From NCBI RefSeq assembly GCF_011302055.1, contig NZ_CP049871.1:1942501-2006500 (forward strand): 64,000 nucleotides of DNA. The letters run 5' to 3'. Positions 27,977 to 36,690 of this stretch are shown here, one piece after another (positions within the stretch are counted from its first letter, which is position 1; each line of letters opens with the position of its first letter). The notes beneath the pieces were generated by a model. That model ran no database searches, had not been told where the DNA came from, and saw only the letters and a program-made list of their open reading frames with translations. The translations under genes were made by a program, and so were the position numbers. Source of the DNA: Sphingomonas sinipercae (GTDB taxonomy: Bacteria; Pseudomonadota; Alphaproteobacteria; Sphingomonadales; Sphingomonadaceae).

Positions 27977-30973
27977 ATGGCCGACAGCCCCAAAGACCTT
28001 GGCGTAAAACCCGACTACCGCCCAACAGTCTTCCTGCCCAAGACCGACTTTCCGATGAAGGCCGGCCTGCCGCAGAAGGAGCCGGCGATCCTTGCCCGAT
28101 GGCAGGAAGCGGATCTGTACCGCCAAGTGCGCGAGAGCCGTCGCGGCCGCGAGAAGTTCATCCTCCACGACGGCCCGCCTTACGCCAACGGCGACATCCA
28201 TATCGGCCACGCGCTCAACCACATCCTCAAGGACATGGTGGTGCGCACCCAGACCCTGCTGGGCAAGGACGCGCCATACGTGCCCGGCTGGGACTGCCAC
28301 GGCCTGCCGATCGAGTGGAAGGTCGAGGAGCAGTACCGCAAGAAGAAGCTCAACAAGGATGAGGTGCCGGTCACCGAATTCCGCGCCGAATGCCGCGCCT
28401 ATGCCCAACATTGGGTGGACGTTCAGCGCGAGCAGCTGAAGCGCCTCGGCATCGGCGGCGACTGGGACCATCCCTACCTGACGATGAACTTCGACGCGGA
28501 AGCGACCATCGTTTCCGAGCTGATGAAGTTCGCGGAGTCAGGCCAGCTCTATCGCGGCGCCAAGCCGGTGATGTGGAGCCCGGTCGAGAAGACCGCGCTG
28601 GCCGAAGCCGAGATTGAGTATGAGGACATCGTCTCCACGCAGATCGATGTCGCGTTTGAGATCGTCGAGAGCCCCATTCCCGAGCTGGTCGGCGCCCATG
28701 CGGTGGTGTGGACGACCACGCCGTGGACGATCCCGGTCAACCAGGCGATCGCTTACGGGCCGGAGGTCGAGTACGTATTGGTGACGACCCTCGTTGAAGC
28801 GGAAGGTGCGCCCGAAGAGTGGACGCCTCCCGCCGGTAGCGAAAGCCACTATTCAACTAAAACATCGAAAGAAGCGGTTGGGCGTGCCGAACAATTAATG
28901 GACGCCATGTATGGCGAGACCCGCTATCTGATCGCAAAGGCACTCGTGCCTGCAGTCGAGGGACGGCTGACTGCAGCTCTCTCGAGTATCGATGTCTCGG
29001 ATATGGGCGCGACGAGGCTAAAGATGCAGCTTCCGGCGCTTGCTGAATTCAAAGGCTCGGACCTCGCCGGTACCATCGCCCGTCACCCGATGCGCCAGCT
29101 CGGCGGCTTCTTCACCAAGCCGCGCCCGTTCCTTCCTGGCGACTTCGTCACCACCGACACCGGCACCGGCCTCGTCCACATGGCGCCCGACCATGGCGAG
29201 GACGATTTCGACCTGTGCAAGGCAAACGGTATCGACCCCGTCTTCGCGGTCGAAGGTGACGGCAAGTTTCGCGAGGATTGGGCTTGGCTCGGCGGCCAGG
29301 GCTCGGTCATCAACAACAAGTTCAACGCGCCCGACGGGCCGATCTGCTCGGACCTGCGTGAGGCCGGCGCCTTGCTTGCGGCCAGCGAGTTCAAGCACAG
29401 CTACCCCCACTCGTGGCGGTCGAAGGCCAAGGTCATCTACCGCTGCACGCCGCAATGGTTCATCGCCATGGATCGCCCGTTGCCGGCCGAGCATTGCGAG
29501 ACGTTCGCTGAAAAGCGCTGGGACAATGAAGGCGGCGCGCTCGGCCACGGCCCGACGCTGCGCCAACTGGCGACGCGCGCCATCGCCGACACCCGCTGGG
29601 TGCCCGAGAAGGGCCGCAACCGCATTTCGTCGATGGTCGAGGGCCGTCCTGACTGGGTGATCAGCCGCCAGCGCGCCTGGGGCGTGCCCATTGCCTTGTT
29701 CGTCGAGCGGCAGAGCGGCCAGCCCTTGGTCGACGTCGACGTCAACCACCGCATCGTCGAGGCGATCAGGCGTGACGGCGTCGATGCCTGGTCGGACGAC
29801 AATGCCGCCCACTTCCTCGGCCCCAACCGCGACCCCGAAGATTTCGAGCGGGTCGGCGACATCCTCGACGTCTGGTTCGACAGCGGCTGCACTCACGTGT
29901 TCACGCTCGAAAGCGGCCGCTGGCCCGACCTTCGTTGGCCCGCCGACCTCTACCTCGAAGGCTCCGACCAGCACCGCGGCTGGTTCCAGTCGTCGCTCTT
30001 GGAAAGCTGCGGCACCCGCGGCCGCGCGCCCTACGGCACGGTGCTGACCCACGGCTTCACGATGGATTCCAAGGGCATGAAAATGTCCAAGAGCCTGGGC
30101 AACACGATCAGCCCGCTCGACCTTATCCGCGATAGCGGCGCCGACATCTTGCGGCTTTGGGCGCTCTCGGTCGACTTCACCGAGGACCATCGCATCGGCA
30201 AGGAAATCCTCGCCGGCGTCGCCGACCAGTATCGCAAGCTGCGCAATACCTTCCGCTATCTCTTGGGCGCGCTTGAAGGCTTCAGCGATGAGGAGCGGCT
30301 GGACGATGCCGCGAAGTGGCCGGAACTGGAGCGCTACATGCTCGACAAGCTTTTCCGGCTGGACGTCACCCTGCACACAGCCATCAAAGACTATGATTTC
30401 AATGAGTACGTTCGCTCGCTGACCGACTTCTGCAGCGAAGACCTCAGCGCTTTCTACTTCGATATCCGCAAGGACAGCCTGTACTGCGATGCGTCCTCGA
30501 GTTGGAAGCGGCGTGCTTACCGAACGATGCTGGACATCTTCTTCGAACGCCTGATTCGCTACGCAGCGCCAGTCCTCGTTTTCACGGCGGAGGAAGTTTG
30601 GAAGACTCGCTTCCCCGAGGCTGACAGCGTCCATCTATTGGAGTTGGACGAAGCACCGAACACATGGATGGACCCGGAACTCGCTACTCGGATTGATCTT
30701 CTGCGGCTTCTTCGAGCTGACGTCACCGAAGCCATCGAGCCGTTCCGGCGCGACAAGGTGGTCGGCTCCAGCCTCGAAGCGGAAGTGACCGTGCCGAGCG
30801 CGGAAGATCCCGCCTTCTTGCAGGAGTTGTTCATCACATCGACAGTGCACGAAGGTGAATGGAGCGTCGTGAAGACGAAGAACCACAAGTGCGGCCGCTG
30901 CTGGCGCCACCTTCCGGAAGTGTCCGAGGATGGCGACCTGTGCGGGCGCTGCGAGGAGGTCGTGAATGCGTAA
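27977..30973 (+). CDS. ileS: Isoleucyl-tRNA synthetase
   Basis: 998 aa, somewhat longer than E. coli IleS. HIGH motif in PYANGDIHIGHALNHILKD (about residues 65-83), editing-domain signature VVWTTTPWTIPVN, KMSKS in GMKMSKSLGN (about 700), and a C-terminal zinc-binding tail CGRCWRHLPEVSEDGDLCGRC. Two stretches (roughly 28840-29050 in the editing region and 30350-30880 in the C-terminal part) use codons such as TTA, TCA, ACT, AAA and AGG that are rare in the rest of the gene. This suggests an inserted or recombined segment. Overlaps lspA by eight bases. Confidence 0.97.
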   Translation: MADSPKDLGVKPDYRPTVFLPKTDFPMKAGLPQKEPAILARWQEADLYRQVRESRRGREKFILHDGPPYANGDIHIGHALNHILKDMVVRTQTLLGKDAPYVPGWDCHGLPIEWKVEEQYRKKKLNKDEVPVTEFRAECRAYAQHWVDVQREQLKRLGIGGDWDHPYLTMNFDAEATIVSELMKFAESGQLYRGAKPVMWSPVEKTALAEAEIEYEDIVSTQIDVAFEIVESPIPELVGAHAVVWTTTPWTIPVNQAIAYGPEVEYVLVTTLVEAEGAPEEWTPPAGSESHYSTKTSKEAVGRAEQLMDAMYGETRYLIAKALVPAVEGRLTAALSSIDVSDMGATRLKMQLPALAEFKGSDLAGTIARHPMRQLGGFFTKPRPFLPGDFVTTDTGTGLVHMAPDHGEDDFDLCKANGIDPVFAVEGDGKFREDWAWLGGQGSVINNKFNAPDGPICSDLREAGALLAASEFKHSYPHSWRSKAKVIYRCTPQWFIAMDRPLPAEHCETFAEKRWDNEGGALGHGPTLRQLATRAIADTRWVPEKGRNRISSMVEGRPDWVISRQRAWGVPIALFVERQSGQPLVDVDVNHRIVEAIRRDGVDAWSDDNAAHFLGPNRDPEDFERVGDILDVWFDSGCTHVFTLESGRWPDLRWPADLYLEGSDQHRGWFQSSLLESCGTRGRAPYGTVLTHGFTMDSKGMKMSKSLGNTISPLDLIRDSGADILRLWALSVDFTEDHRIGKEILAGVADQYRKLRNTFRYLLGALEGFSDEERLDDAAKWPELERYMLDKLFRLDVTLHTAIKDYDFNEYVRSLTDFCSEDLSAFYFDIRKDSLYCDASSSWKRRAYRTMLDIFFERLIRYAAPVLVFTAEEVWKTRFPEADSVHLLELDEAPNTWMDPELATRIDLLRLLRADVTEAIEPFRRDKVVGSSLEAEVTVPSAEDPAFLQELFITSTVHEGEWSVVKTKNHKCGRCWRHLPEVSEDGDLCGRCEEVVNA

Positions 30974-31472
30974 CGCCAGGGCCGGCCTGATCGTCGCCGC
31001 CTTCGTCTTCATCGCCGACCAGCTGACCAAGTGGCTGGTGCTGGGCCCGCTCAACCTGCGCGAAGTGCAGCAGGTCTACCTGCTGCCTTTCTTCAACCTG
31101 ACCTACACCGAGAACAACGGCATCTCGCTCGGCCTGTTCAACGCGACGACCGAGACTGGCCGCTGGATGCTGGTGGCGATGACCGCCGCCATCGCGATTG
31201 GTGTCGCGGTGTGGATGGCGAAGGAGAAGGTCCGGGCCGACCAGGCGGCTCTCGGCATGATCCTGGGCGGTGCGCTCGGCAACATCCTCGACCGGGCCCG
31301 CCACGGGTATGTCGTCGACTTCGCCGACCTGCACTTCGGGGCCTTCCGCCCGTTTTTGGTCTTCAATGTCAGCGACGCTGCCATTACCATCGGCGTCGTG
31401 ATATTGCTGCTCCGCGCATTTCTGGTGCGGGACGAAAAAGTGAGTTCAAAGGAGTCCGTTGAGAATGCGTAA
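30966..31472 (+). CDS. lspA: Lipoprotein signal peptidase (signal peptidase II)
   Basis: 168 aa, four predicted membrane spans. Catalytic aspartates fit D118 (GNILDR then GYVVDF) and D137 (FNVSDAAI). It cleaves prolipoproteins after diacylglyceryl modification. The start overlaps ileS by eight bases, the classic ileS-lspA arrangement. Downstream is a lipoprotein gene, a likely substrate of this very enzyme. Confidence 0.97.
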   Translation: MRNARAGLIVAAFVFIADQLTKWLVLGPLNLREVQQVYLLPFFNLTYTENNGISLGLFNATTETGRWMLVAMTAAIAIGVAVWMAKEKVRADQAALGMILGGALGNILDRARHGYVVDFADLHFGAFRPFLVFNVSDAAITIGVVILLLRAFLVRDEKVSSKESVENA

Positions 31473-31866
31473 GAGCCTGATTCTGGTGCTGATGCCCGCA
31501 ATTGCGCTTGGCGGTTGCGCGCTTGGCCGAAAGGCCGCGACTCCGGACGAATTCGCCGTCGCACGCAATGCGCCGCTGGTCATCCCGCCCGATTATTCGC
31601 TGACCCCGCCGATCGCCGGCACCGTCACCGCTTCGCCGCAGGATGCGCAGCGCCAGGCGATCGAAGCGCTCTTTGGCGGTCCGGCACCGCGCAGCCGGTC
31701 CGAAACCAGCCTTCTCGAACAGGCTGGCCGCGACCGTGCCGCGCTCGGCGTCCGCTCGACCGTCGGCGACCCCGACACCAACGTCATCGATTTCGGGGCC
31801 GTGACCCAGCAGCTACTCGTGGCGCCGGACAGCAACACGCAGATCGCATCCGCTCAGATACCTTGA
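31465..31866 (+). CDS. DUF3035-type lipoprotein
   Basis: 133 aa from the ATG at 31465 (AAGGAG upstream; a TTG at 31459 is less likely). Lipobox LGGC. The mature part includes the block FAVARNAPLVIPPDYSLTPP, which I associate with DUF3035 lipoproteins found after lspA in alphaproteobacteria. Probably an envelope-located structural protein; function unknown. Confidence 0.8.
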   Translation: MRKSLILVLMPAIALGGCALGRKAATPDEFAVARNAPLVIPPDYSLTPPIAGTVTASPQDAQRQAIEALFGGPAPRSRSETSLLEQAGRDRAALGVRSTVGDPDTNVIDFGAVTQQLLVAPDSNTQIASAQIP

Positions 31867-31890
31867 ATTTGAATCGGGGGCCGAACACCG

Positions 31891-32442
31891 ATGGCTGAAG
31901 AAAGCCTGACCACTCGCCTGGTCGAGATCGAGGCGATGCTCGACCGCTCTCGCCGCCGCTTCGAAGAAGGCTCGCGCCTGGTCGAGGAGGCCCACCGGGC
32001 GCTCGGCGAACTTCAGCAGCAGCTGATCGGGAGCCCCGACAGCGGCGATCCCGAAGACAGCGACCAGACGGCTTCGCGGCTGCTGGCCTCGATCAAGCAG
32101 CAGGGCGGCGACATGCCGGAATCGCTGTGCGGCGGCCGCCTGGCGGTCGACCAGGTCCAACGGCTGATCCGGATCGACAGCCATCCGATCGGGATCACCG
32201 AAATGGAATATCGCGTGCTCGAGCTGCTGGCTTACGCGCGCAACAATGTCGTCACCCGCGCGATGCTGTTGAAGCATCTCTATCGCCGCGCCGACGACCA
32301 GCCGCAGCCCAAGATTATCGACGTCTTCATTTCCAAGCTGCGCAAGAAATTGCGGAGCGCCTCGGGCGGCGCCGAATTCATCGAAACGATCCCCCAGCGC
32401 GGCTGGATCCTGCGCGACATCGGACCGGACTCGGGCGCTTAG
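31891..32442 (+). CDS. CtrA-like winged-helix DNA-binding protein without receiver domain
   Basis: 183 aa. Residues about 88-178 form an OmpR/PhoB-type effector domain very like that of CtrA (MLLKHLYRRADDQPQPKIID, then VFISKLRKKLRSASGG). In place of a receiver there is an N-terminal segment of about 80 residues, mostly charged helix (LTTRLVEIEAMLDRSRRRFE), predicted coiled coil. It therefore cannot be phosphorylated directly and probably acts as a constitutive or oligomerisation-controlled regulator. It follows the DUF3035 gene by 24 bases. Target genes are unknown. Confidence 0.85.
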   Translation: MAEESLTTRLVEIEAMLDRSRRRFEEGSRLVEEAHRALGELQQQLIGSPDSGDPEDSDQTASRLLASIKQQGGDMPESLCGGRLAVDQVQRLIRIDSHPIGITEMEYRVLELLAYARNNVVTRAMLLKHLYRRADDQPQPKIIDVFISKLRKKLRSASGGAEFIETIPQRGWILRDIGPDSGA

Positions 32443-32483
32443 GATTCATCATTTCTTAGCCATCGTGGGCCGACAAGCGCACG

Positions 32484-32840
32484 ATGCTGAACCTGCTTCC
32501 CGACACCGCCTTCCAGCCGTCCCCCGAGCCGGCACCCGAACCGGTGCTTCGGCTCGCCAGCCTGCACAACGCCCTGCGCGCGGTCGATGACTTCGGCGGC
32601 GGTCCGGCGTCCGACTTCGATGTCGATGCGGGTGCCCAAGGCTGGCAGCGGGCAAGCGCACCGGCAAGGCGCTGCTTCGACCGGCGTTCGGCGACGCTCG
32701 TTGGCGTCGCCTCGGCGGGGTTGGAAGCGATTTCGGCCCACCGGGAAAGCAGCGGCGCGATTAACCCGGCGGCAATCGATGCCCTTGCCGAGGAACTCCG
32801 CGCCGGGCTTGAGGGCCTCGAAGCGCTGCTCGTCCGCTAG
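32484..32840 (+). CDS. Small protein of unknown function
   Basis: 118 aa, no signal peptide and no strong membrane segment. Pro-rich N-terminus (PSPEPAPEPVLRLASLHNAL), then a helical region with ALRAVDDFGGG and a C-terminal amphipathic helix (IDALAEELRAGLEGLEALL). I do not recognise it. The TAG stop is shared as CTAG with the convergent sulfurtransferase, the same pattern as other real gene pairs here, which supports it over the antisense open frame. Confidence 0.5.
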   Translation: MLNLLPDTAFQPSPEPAPEPVLRLASLHNALRAVDDFGGGPASDFDVDAGAQGWQRASAPARRCFDRRSATLVGVASAGLEAISAHRESSGAINPAAIDALAEELRAGLEGLEALLVR

Positions 32841-33664
32841 GCCGGGCCGAGCACCTTGGGGGTTGCCGGGTCGGCGCCCCATTCGCCCCAGCTGCCGTCG
32901 TACAGCCGCGCCGAATCGTTGCCGAGCATATGCGCCGCGAAAATCAGCGAATTGGCGGTAACCCCTGATCCGCACGTGGCCACGAACGGCTGCTTGGGAT
33001 CGACGCCCACTTCGTCGAACAACCGCCGAAGGTCTTCGAGCGAGCGGAACGTGCCGTCCTCGTTGTAGACCGCGGCGTAAGGCAGGTTGCGCGCGCCCGG
33101 CATGTGTCCAGCGGCAACGCCCGGGCGAGGGTCGGCCTCGCTGCCTTCAAACCGCGCCTTGCCCCTGGCATCGAGGATCGCGCCGGCGCCCAGCACCGCG
33201 TCCTTGGCAACGACATCGCCGCCGGTGGCCTTGGCGTCGAACAGCGCGTGGCGCGGAGTAGGCTCGCCGCTTTTCACCGGCCGCCTCTCCGCCAGCCACT
33301 TCTGCAACCCGCCGTCCAGGATCGCGACCCGGCGAGCGCCGAAATGCCGAAGCATGAACCAGCCCCGCGCCGCCGTGCGAAGCGGCGAGGCATCGTAGAC
33401 GACAATGCGGTCATCGCGGCCAACGCCGAGCCGTTCCATCGCGCGGCCAAAGCTGGCGGCGTCGGGCAACATGTGCGGCGCAGGCTTCGACTGGTCCGAC
33501 AGCGCATCGATATCCAGGAAGCGCGCGCCCGGTATGTGGGCCTGCCGATATTCGTCACTGCCGCTGCGGCCGCTCGCCGGCATGTGCCAACTGGCGTCGA
33601 CCACCGCCAGGTCGGGATCGCCAAGGTGATCCGCCAGCCAATCGGTCGTCACGAGCGAGTCCAT
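32837..33664 (-). CDS. sseA: 3-mercaptopyruvate / thiosulfate sulfurtransferase (double rhodanese)
   Basis: 275 aa from the ATG at 33664. Two rhodanese domains; the second has the active-site loop CGSGVT ([13 protein letters not shown]), the CGSGVTA signature of mercaptopyruvate sulfurtransferases. The first carries DASWHMP and [12 protein letters not shown]. It transfers sulfane sulfur to acceptors such as cyanide or thiols. Stop shared with the convergent 118-aa gene in CTAG. Confidence 0.93.
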   Translation of the reverse strand: MDSLVTTDWLADHLGDPDLAVVDASWHMPASGRSGSDEYRQAHIPGARFLDIDALSDQSKPAPHMLPDAASFGRAMERLGVGRDDRIVVYDASPLRTAARGWFMLRHFGARRVAILDGGLQKWLAERRPVKSGEPTPRHALFDAKATGGDVVAKDAVLGAGAILDARGKARFEGSEADPRPGVAAGHMPGARNLPYAAVYNEDGTFRSLEDLRRLFDEVGVDPKQPFVATCGSGVTANSLIFAAHMLGNDSARLYDGSWGEWGADPATPKVLGPA

Positions 33665-33711
33665 CGTGGCAGGATAGGCTTGGCGCCGCGGTCCTGCTAG
33701 TGGCGCGCGCC

Positions 33712-34158
33712 ATGGACACCCGGCATCTTGGCCAGACCAGCACCCTTCCCGCTTCACCCGAAGCGGCGGCTCTCGACTACGTTCCCAATCCGCGCCCCGG
33801 CTCGCTTTACCTCGTGCGGTTCGCGGCGCCGGAATTCACCTCGCTATGCCCGGTCACCGGCCAGCCGGATTTCGCGCACATCGTCATCGATTATGCGCCC
33901 GGCGACACGATCGTCGAGAGCAAGAGCCTGAAGCTGTTCCTGGGCAGCTTCCGCAACCATTGCGGCTTTCACGAGGACGTCACCGTCGGCATCGGCCAGC
34001 GGTTGGTCGACGAAATGAAGCCGCAGTGGCTACGCATCGGCGGCTATTGGTACCCGCGCGGCGGAATCCCGATCGACGTATTCTGGCAAAGCGGCCCACC
34101 GCCGGCCGGGCTATGGCTGCCCGACCAGGGTGTCGCGCCCTACCGGGGCCGGGGCTAG
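33712..34158 (+). CDS. queF: NADPH-dependent 7-cyano-7-deazaguanine reductase
   Basis: 148 aa, unimodular (type I) QueF. It reduces preQ0 to preQ1 in queuosine biosynthesis. The catalytic Cys46 and Asp53 lie in [13 protein letters not shown], and the substrate-binding [21 protein letters not shown] block is intact. The ATG at 33712 is preferred; a GTG at 33700 is possible. With queE-queD at 13 kb the window holds several queuosine steps. The stop is a CTAG shared with the OPT gene. Confidence 0.96.
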   Translation: MDTRHLGQTSTLPASPEAAALDYVPNPRPGSLYLVRFAAPEFTSLCPVTGQPDFAHIVIDYAPGDTIVESKSLKLFLGSFRNHCGFHEDVTVGIGQRLVDEMKPQWLRIGGYWYPRGGIPIDVFWQSGPPPAGLWLPDQGVAPYRGRG

Positions 34159-36176
34159 CGGAAGTTGGCTTCCGGCGGCAGCATTGGCTCCGCCTCTGCC
34201 GACAGCGGTTCGGCCGCTTGCTTGCAGGTGCGCCAGTAAAGCACCGCCACGATTGCGGCGAACAGCAGGATGCCGACCGGGCGTTGCCAGCCCACGGCTT
34301 CCGTCACCGCCAGAGCGTCGGGGTTGTCGGCACCGGCGACGATGGCTGCGTAAGCGACGTTGAACAGGCTGTCGCCGACGATCAGTCCGGTCGCGCCGAG
34401 CACGCCCATCCGGCTGGCAAAGCCGGGATCGGCCTGCCGCTTCGCCCATCGCTCGTACATATGGCCGATGATGGCGCCGACGACGATCAGCCCGGTGACT
34501 CCGACCGGAAGATAGATGCCCATGCCCACGGCAAGCGGCGGCAACGAGGCCTTGCTGGTCCGGCGAAGACCCTCGTCGGCAACCACGGCGGCAACGCCAA
34601 TCACGGCGCCGAGCCCGATCAGGTTCCAGTCCAATGTCCCGCCGAGCACGCCCTGCGCGATCGCCGAGATCAGCGCGGCCTGCGGTGCCGCCAGCGCGTC
34701 TGGACCGGCGCCGGGCGTTCCGACGAAGCCGAAGGTCGAGTTCAGCAGGCTCAACACCGGCGGGATCACCGCGGCGCCGAAGAGCACGCCGAGCACCAGC
34801 GACAGTTGCTGCCGCCAGGGCGTCGCCCCGACCAGTTGGCCGGTCTTCAGGTCTTGCAGGTTGTCGTTCGAAATCGTGGCCACGCCGAACACGATCGCGG
34901 TCACGAACAGCGCGAAGGCGACCAAGGCCTTGGTCGCATCGGCATCGGCACTCGGGAACAGCAGCGCTAGCAGCAATGAAATGCCGAGGACCGACAGGAT
35001 GCCGACGCCGGAAATCGGGCTGTTCGACGCGCCGATCAGGCCGGCCATGTAGCCGCACACCGCCGCGATCACGATGCCCGCGATGAGCACGTAGATGATG
35101 CTGACGATGAGCGTCGCCGCGGGGTTGGCCGCGATCGGATCGGTGCTTGCGAACGCGGCGAGCAGCAGGCCGATCGGCAGCATCGACAGCAGGATTACTG
35201 ACCCGACGATGGTGATCGGAATGTCGCGCTCCGTCAGCGGCAGCGATTCGTTGCCGCCGCTGCGCCGAGTTCGGTTGGCGGCGAGCGCGCCGACGATCCC
35301 GCGGGCGATCGGCCCAATCACTTTCAGCAGCGTCCAGATGGCTGCAACGCCGATTGCTCCGGCGCCGACGAAGCGGACGTTCTGGGTGAAAGCGGTGCCG
35401 ACGAAATCGGCCAGCTCGACCCCGGCCGGCGGTCCGCCGGCGGTGTAGATCGGCAGCAGGATGATGAAGCCGATGATGATTCCGACCAGCATCGCCAGCC
35501 CGACGGCCAGGCCGACGAGATGACCAACGCCGATGTAAGCCAGCGATAACCCGGTCGAGAGCGTGGTCGCGCCGGTGCCCAGCTTGAACGTGGCGGTCGC
35601 TTCCTCGGCGACCAGCTTCATCTTCGCCAATAGCGGATAGCCCGCGCCGACGACCGACCCGAAAATCATCGCCGACAGGCCGCGCTTATTCTCCTCGGCA
35701 CCGCCGACCCCCGCGCCGACCTTAAGCACTTCCGCAGCGGCGACGCCTTCCGGGTACGGAAGGTCGGATTCGGTAACCAGCGCCCGGCGCAGCGGCACCG
35801 AATACATCACGCCCAGGATACCGCCGATGGCGATCACCGCGACCGACAACCAATACGGGAAGCCGGTCCACCAGCCGACCATGACCAGCCCGGGCAAGAC
35901 GAAGACGATCGCCGCCAGCGTGCCTGCGGAAGAGGCGATGGTCTGGACGATATTGTTTTCCTGGATCGTCGGATCGCGGAAGAATTTGAGGACCGCCATC
36001 GAGATCACCGCCGCCGGGATAGACGTCGCGAAGGTCAGCCCGGCGCGAAGCCCAAGATAGACGTTGGCCGCGGTGAACAGCACGGTGATGATCGCGCCCA
36101 GGATGACGCCGCGGATCGTCAGTTCCTTCACGCCGCGCCCCTGCGGAATCGTCGCCGTTTCGCTTGCAGTCGCCAT
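34155..36176 (-). CDS. OPT-family oligopeptide transporter
   Basis: 673 aa, about 15 or 16 predicted membrane spans. N-terminus [30 protein letters not shown] is characteristic of the prokaryotic OPT family, as is the long mid-protein linker. OPT proteins move small peptides or metal chelates across the inner membrane by proton symport. GTG-ATG tandem codons allow a start at 36179 or 36176; the ATG is used. The substrate cannot be inferred. Confidence 0.9.
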   Translation of the reverse strand: MATASETATIPQGRGVKELTIRGVILGAIITVLFTAANVYLGLRAGLTFATSIPAAVISMAVLKFFRDPTIQENNIVQTIASSAGTLAAIVFVLPGLVMVGWWTGFPYWLSVAVIAIGGILGVMYSVPLRRALVTESDLPYPEGVAAAEVLKVGAGVGGAEENKRGLSAMIFGSVVGAGYPLLAKMKLVAEEATATFKLGTGATTLSTGLSLAYIGVGHLVGLAVGLAMLVGIIIGFIILLPIYTAGGPPAGVELADFVGTAFTQNVRFVGAGAIGVAAIWTLLKVIGPIARGIVGALAANRTRRSGGNESLPLTERDIPITIVGSVILLSMLPIGLLLAAFASTDPIAANPAATLIVSIIYVLIAGIVIAAVCGYMAGLIGASNSPISGVGILSVLGISLLLALLFPSADADATKALVAFALFVTAIVFGVATISNDNLQDLKTGQLVGATPWRQQLSLVLGVLFGAAVIPPVLSLLNSTFGFVGTPGAGPDALAAPQAALISAIAQGVLGGTLDWNLIGLGAVIGVAAVVADEGLRRTSKASLPPLAVGMGIYLPVGVTGLIVVGAIIGHMYERWAKRQADPGFASRMGVLGATGLIVGDSLFNVAYAAIVAGADNPDALAVTEAVGWQRPVGILLFAAIVAVLYWRTCKQAAEPLSAEAEPMLPPEANFR

Positions 36177-36196
36177 CACCGTTCCCCCGATTTATG

Positions 36197-36598
36197 TCAG
36201 TCGGCCGCCTTGTTCTCGCTGCTTGGCAGCGGGCTCGAATGGCGGCGTACCACTTGCCACCTCCCATCCGCACAGACCCACACGTCCGTCAGCAGCACGC
36301 AATCGCGGATCGGCTTGCCCAGATATTTGACGCACCAGTCTGCTTCGACCGTGCCGACCATCGTATCGCCGAATTTCACCGCCTCCTTGACGGTAAGGTC
36401 GATCCCGACCAGCTCGCGCTTCTGGACTGCGTCCAGCCATTCGTCGCGGCCCATGGTGAAGGCGCCGGTGGCGCGCGAACCGATCAGCGTGAATTCGGGA
36501 TGCATCAGCGAGCGAAGGCGCCGGATATCTTTCGCGCACAACGCGTCGCGCCATTCGCGCTCAAGCGCTTCGACCAGCTTGCGCTGTTCAGCGGGCAC
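36197..36598 (-). CDS. NTF2-like (SnoaL/DUF4440) protein
   Basis: 133 aa from a GTG. Pattern LEREWRDALCAKDIRRLRSLMHPEFTLIGSRATG with a small alpha+beta barrel body fits the SnoaL/DUF4440 group of NTF2-like proteins. Such proteins bind small ligands or act as weak isomerases. No partner or substrate is evident. It lies 20 bases upstream of the OPT gene on the same strand. Confidence 0.72.
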   Translation of the reverse strand: MPAEQRKLVEALEREWRDALCAKDIRRLRSLMHPEFTLIGSRATGAFTMGRDEWLDAVQKRELVGIDLTVKEAVKFGDTMVGTVEADWCVKYLGKPIRDCVLLTDVWVCADGRWQVVRRHSSPLPSSENKAAD

Positions 36599-36690
36599 GC
36601 GGACCGCGGTGGCTTAGGTTTTGGTGCATCCGGCGCGCACCCTCGCCAATCGCAATCGGCGACGCAAGCACAAGATGACCGGGTTCAGCG

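Noticed and set aside
29018..30634. 538-residue minus-strand open frame
   Set aside because: Antisense to ileS, which has all catalytic motifs.
32439..32975. 178-residue minus-strand open frame
   Set aside because: Overlaps the sulfurtransferase C-terminus in another frame and a better-placed plus-strand gene; no motif.
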